Shown one piece after another: positions 58,255 through 58,480 of a stretch of DNA of 58,480 bases. Each line of letters begins with the position of its first letter. Positions within the stretch are counted from its first letter, which is position 1. A model generated the notes under the pieces. The model saw only the letters and a program-made list of their open reading frames with translations, was not told where the DNA came from and made no database searches. The stretch comes from Burkholderiales bacterium (GTDB lineage: Bacteria > Pseudomonadota > Gammaproteobacteria > Burkholderiales > Eutrophovitaceae): NCBI GenBank assembly GCA_028379895.1, contig JAOEKQ010000009.1, positions 1 through 58,480 on the forward strand, read 5' to 3'. Position numbers and translations under genes: made by a program.

Positions 58255-58480
58255 ATGGACAATACAATCACGGTTATCTTAATTGGAATATTGGAGGGAC
58301 TCACAGAATTCTTACCGATATCTAGTACCGGACATTTAATCATTGCCTCCAGCCTTCTCTCGCTCAATGGGTCTGAAGTGAGAGCATTTCTTGTTGTTAT
58401 TCAGCTAGGGGCAATTCTCGCGGTATGTTGGCATCAAAGGCTCACGATCTGTAACACGTTTAAGGAGTTGCCTACTAAAA
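58255..58480 (+). CDS. uppP: Undecaprenyl-diphosphatase, N-terminal part (runs off the window)
   Basis: From an ATG at 58255 the frame reads [35 protein letters not shown], then [19 protein letters not shown], to the window end. This is UppP/BacA, the integral-membrane phosphatase that recycles undecaprenyl diphosphate for cell-wall and LPS synthesis; the E-x3-E (EGLTEF) and PISSTGH motifs hold catalytic residues. Only the first 75 codons are here. It starts 86 bases after thiC; a perfect TACGCG / CGCGTA inverted repeat lies between them. Confidence 0.92.
   Translation, partial: MDNTITVILIGILEGLTEFLPISSTGHLIIASSLLSLNGSEVRAFLVVIQLGAILAVCWHQRLTICNTFKELPTK

Overview
The window is a dense, AT-leaning bacterial chromosome segment from an aerobic Gram-negative. 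It carries Tol-Pal, LolB, LPS core/Kdo enzymes, FtsEX-EnvC, RpoH and a cytochrome c oxidase of the aa3/caa3 type. Several local gene orders are familiar from betaproteobacteria (Burkholderiales/Nitrosomonadales), with partial parallels in gammaproteobacteria: TPR-lolB-ispE-tRNA-Gln-prs-rplY-pth-ychF; M16-M16-rsmD-coaD-fdx facing ftsY-ftsE-ftsX-rpoH; a cox cluster with DUF2244, DUF2970, DUF2909 and SURF1; (trmL)-gpsA-secB-grxC-rhodanese facing gpmA-envC-ctpA-moeB; argB-HAD-slmA; and dacC-ybeD-lipB-lipA. The assignment is by remembered synteny and family resemblance, so it is moderate confidence. I saw no phage, insertion sequence, CRISPR array or plasmid genes.

Layout. 1-2760 (minus): ruvB, ybgC, tolQ, tolR and the start of tolA; ybgC appears to start at ATT. 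2761-3335: a decayed gene and a terminator between ruvA and ruvB. 3336-6981 (minus): ruvA, ruvC, yebC, ychF, pth. 7011-12194 (minus): rplY, prs, tRNA-Gln(TTG), ispE, lolB and a TPR protein. 12428-17191 (plus): a Gld-type ABC exporter, a DUF4340 protein and mutM. 17193-21249 (minus): ferredoxin, coaD, rsmD and a pair of M16 peptidases, one of which lacks the zinc motif. 21382-24880 (plus): ftsY, ftsE, ftsX, rpoH, with a CIRCE-like operator lying on the rpoH promoter. 24918-33211 (mostly minus): haem A/copper/oxidase genes from sco to DUF2244, including a 31-residue membrane protein too short for most gene callers. 33362-35229 (minus): bioC, bioB. 35355-35760 (plus): trmL broken by an internal deletion. 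35777-38060 (minus): gpsA, secB, grxC, rhodanese. 38284-42455 (plus): gpmA, envC, ctpA, moeB. 42480-44713 (minus): slmA, a HAD phosphatase, argB. 44849-47911 (plus): a DacC-like protein without catalytic motifs, then ybeD, lipB, lipA. 47904-55506: LPS core glycosyltransferases with waaC and waaA. 55518-58480: 5-formyl-THF cyclo-ligase, thiC and the start of uppP.

Most of the window is conserved housekeeping and envelope biology. I did not find a convincing wholly new multigene system. The points most worth following are: the DacC-family protein that has lost all three penicillin-binding motifs; the rpoH promoter placed inside a CIRCE inverted repeat; the AUU start of ybgC; the freshly broken trmL; the remnant between ruvA and ruvB; and an LPS cluster with a GT17 enzyme and an unassigned transferase-like protein.
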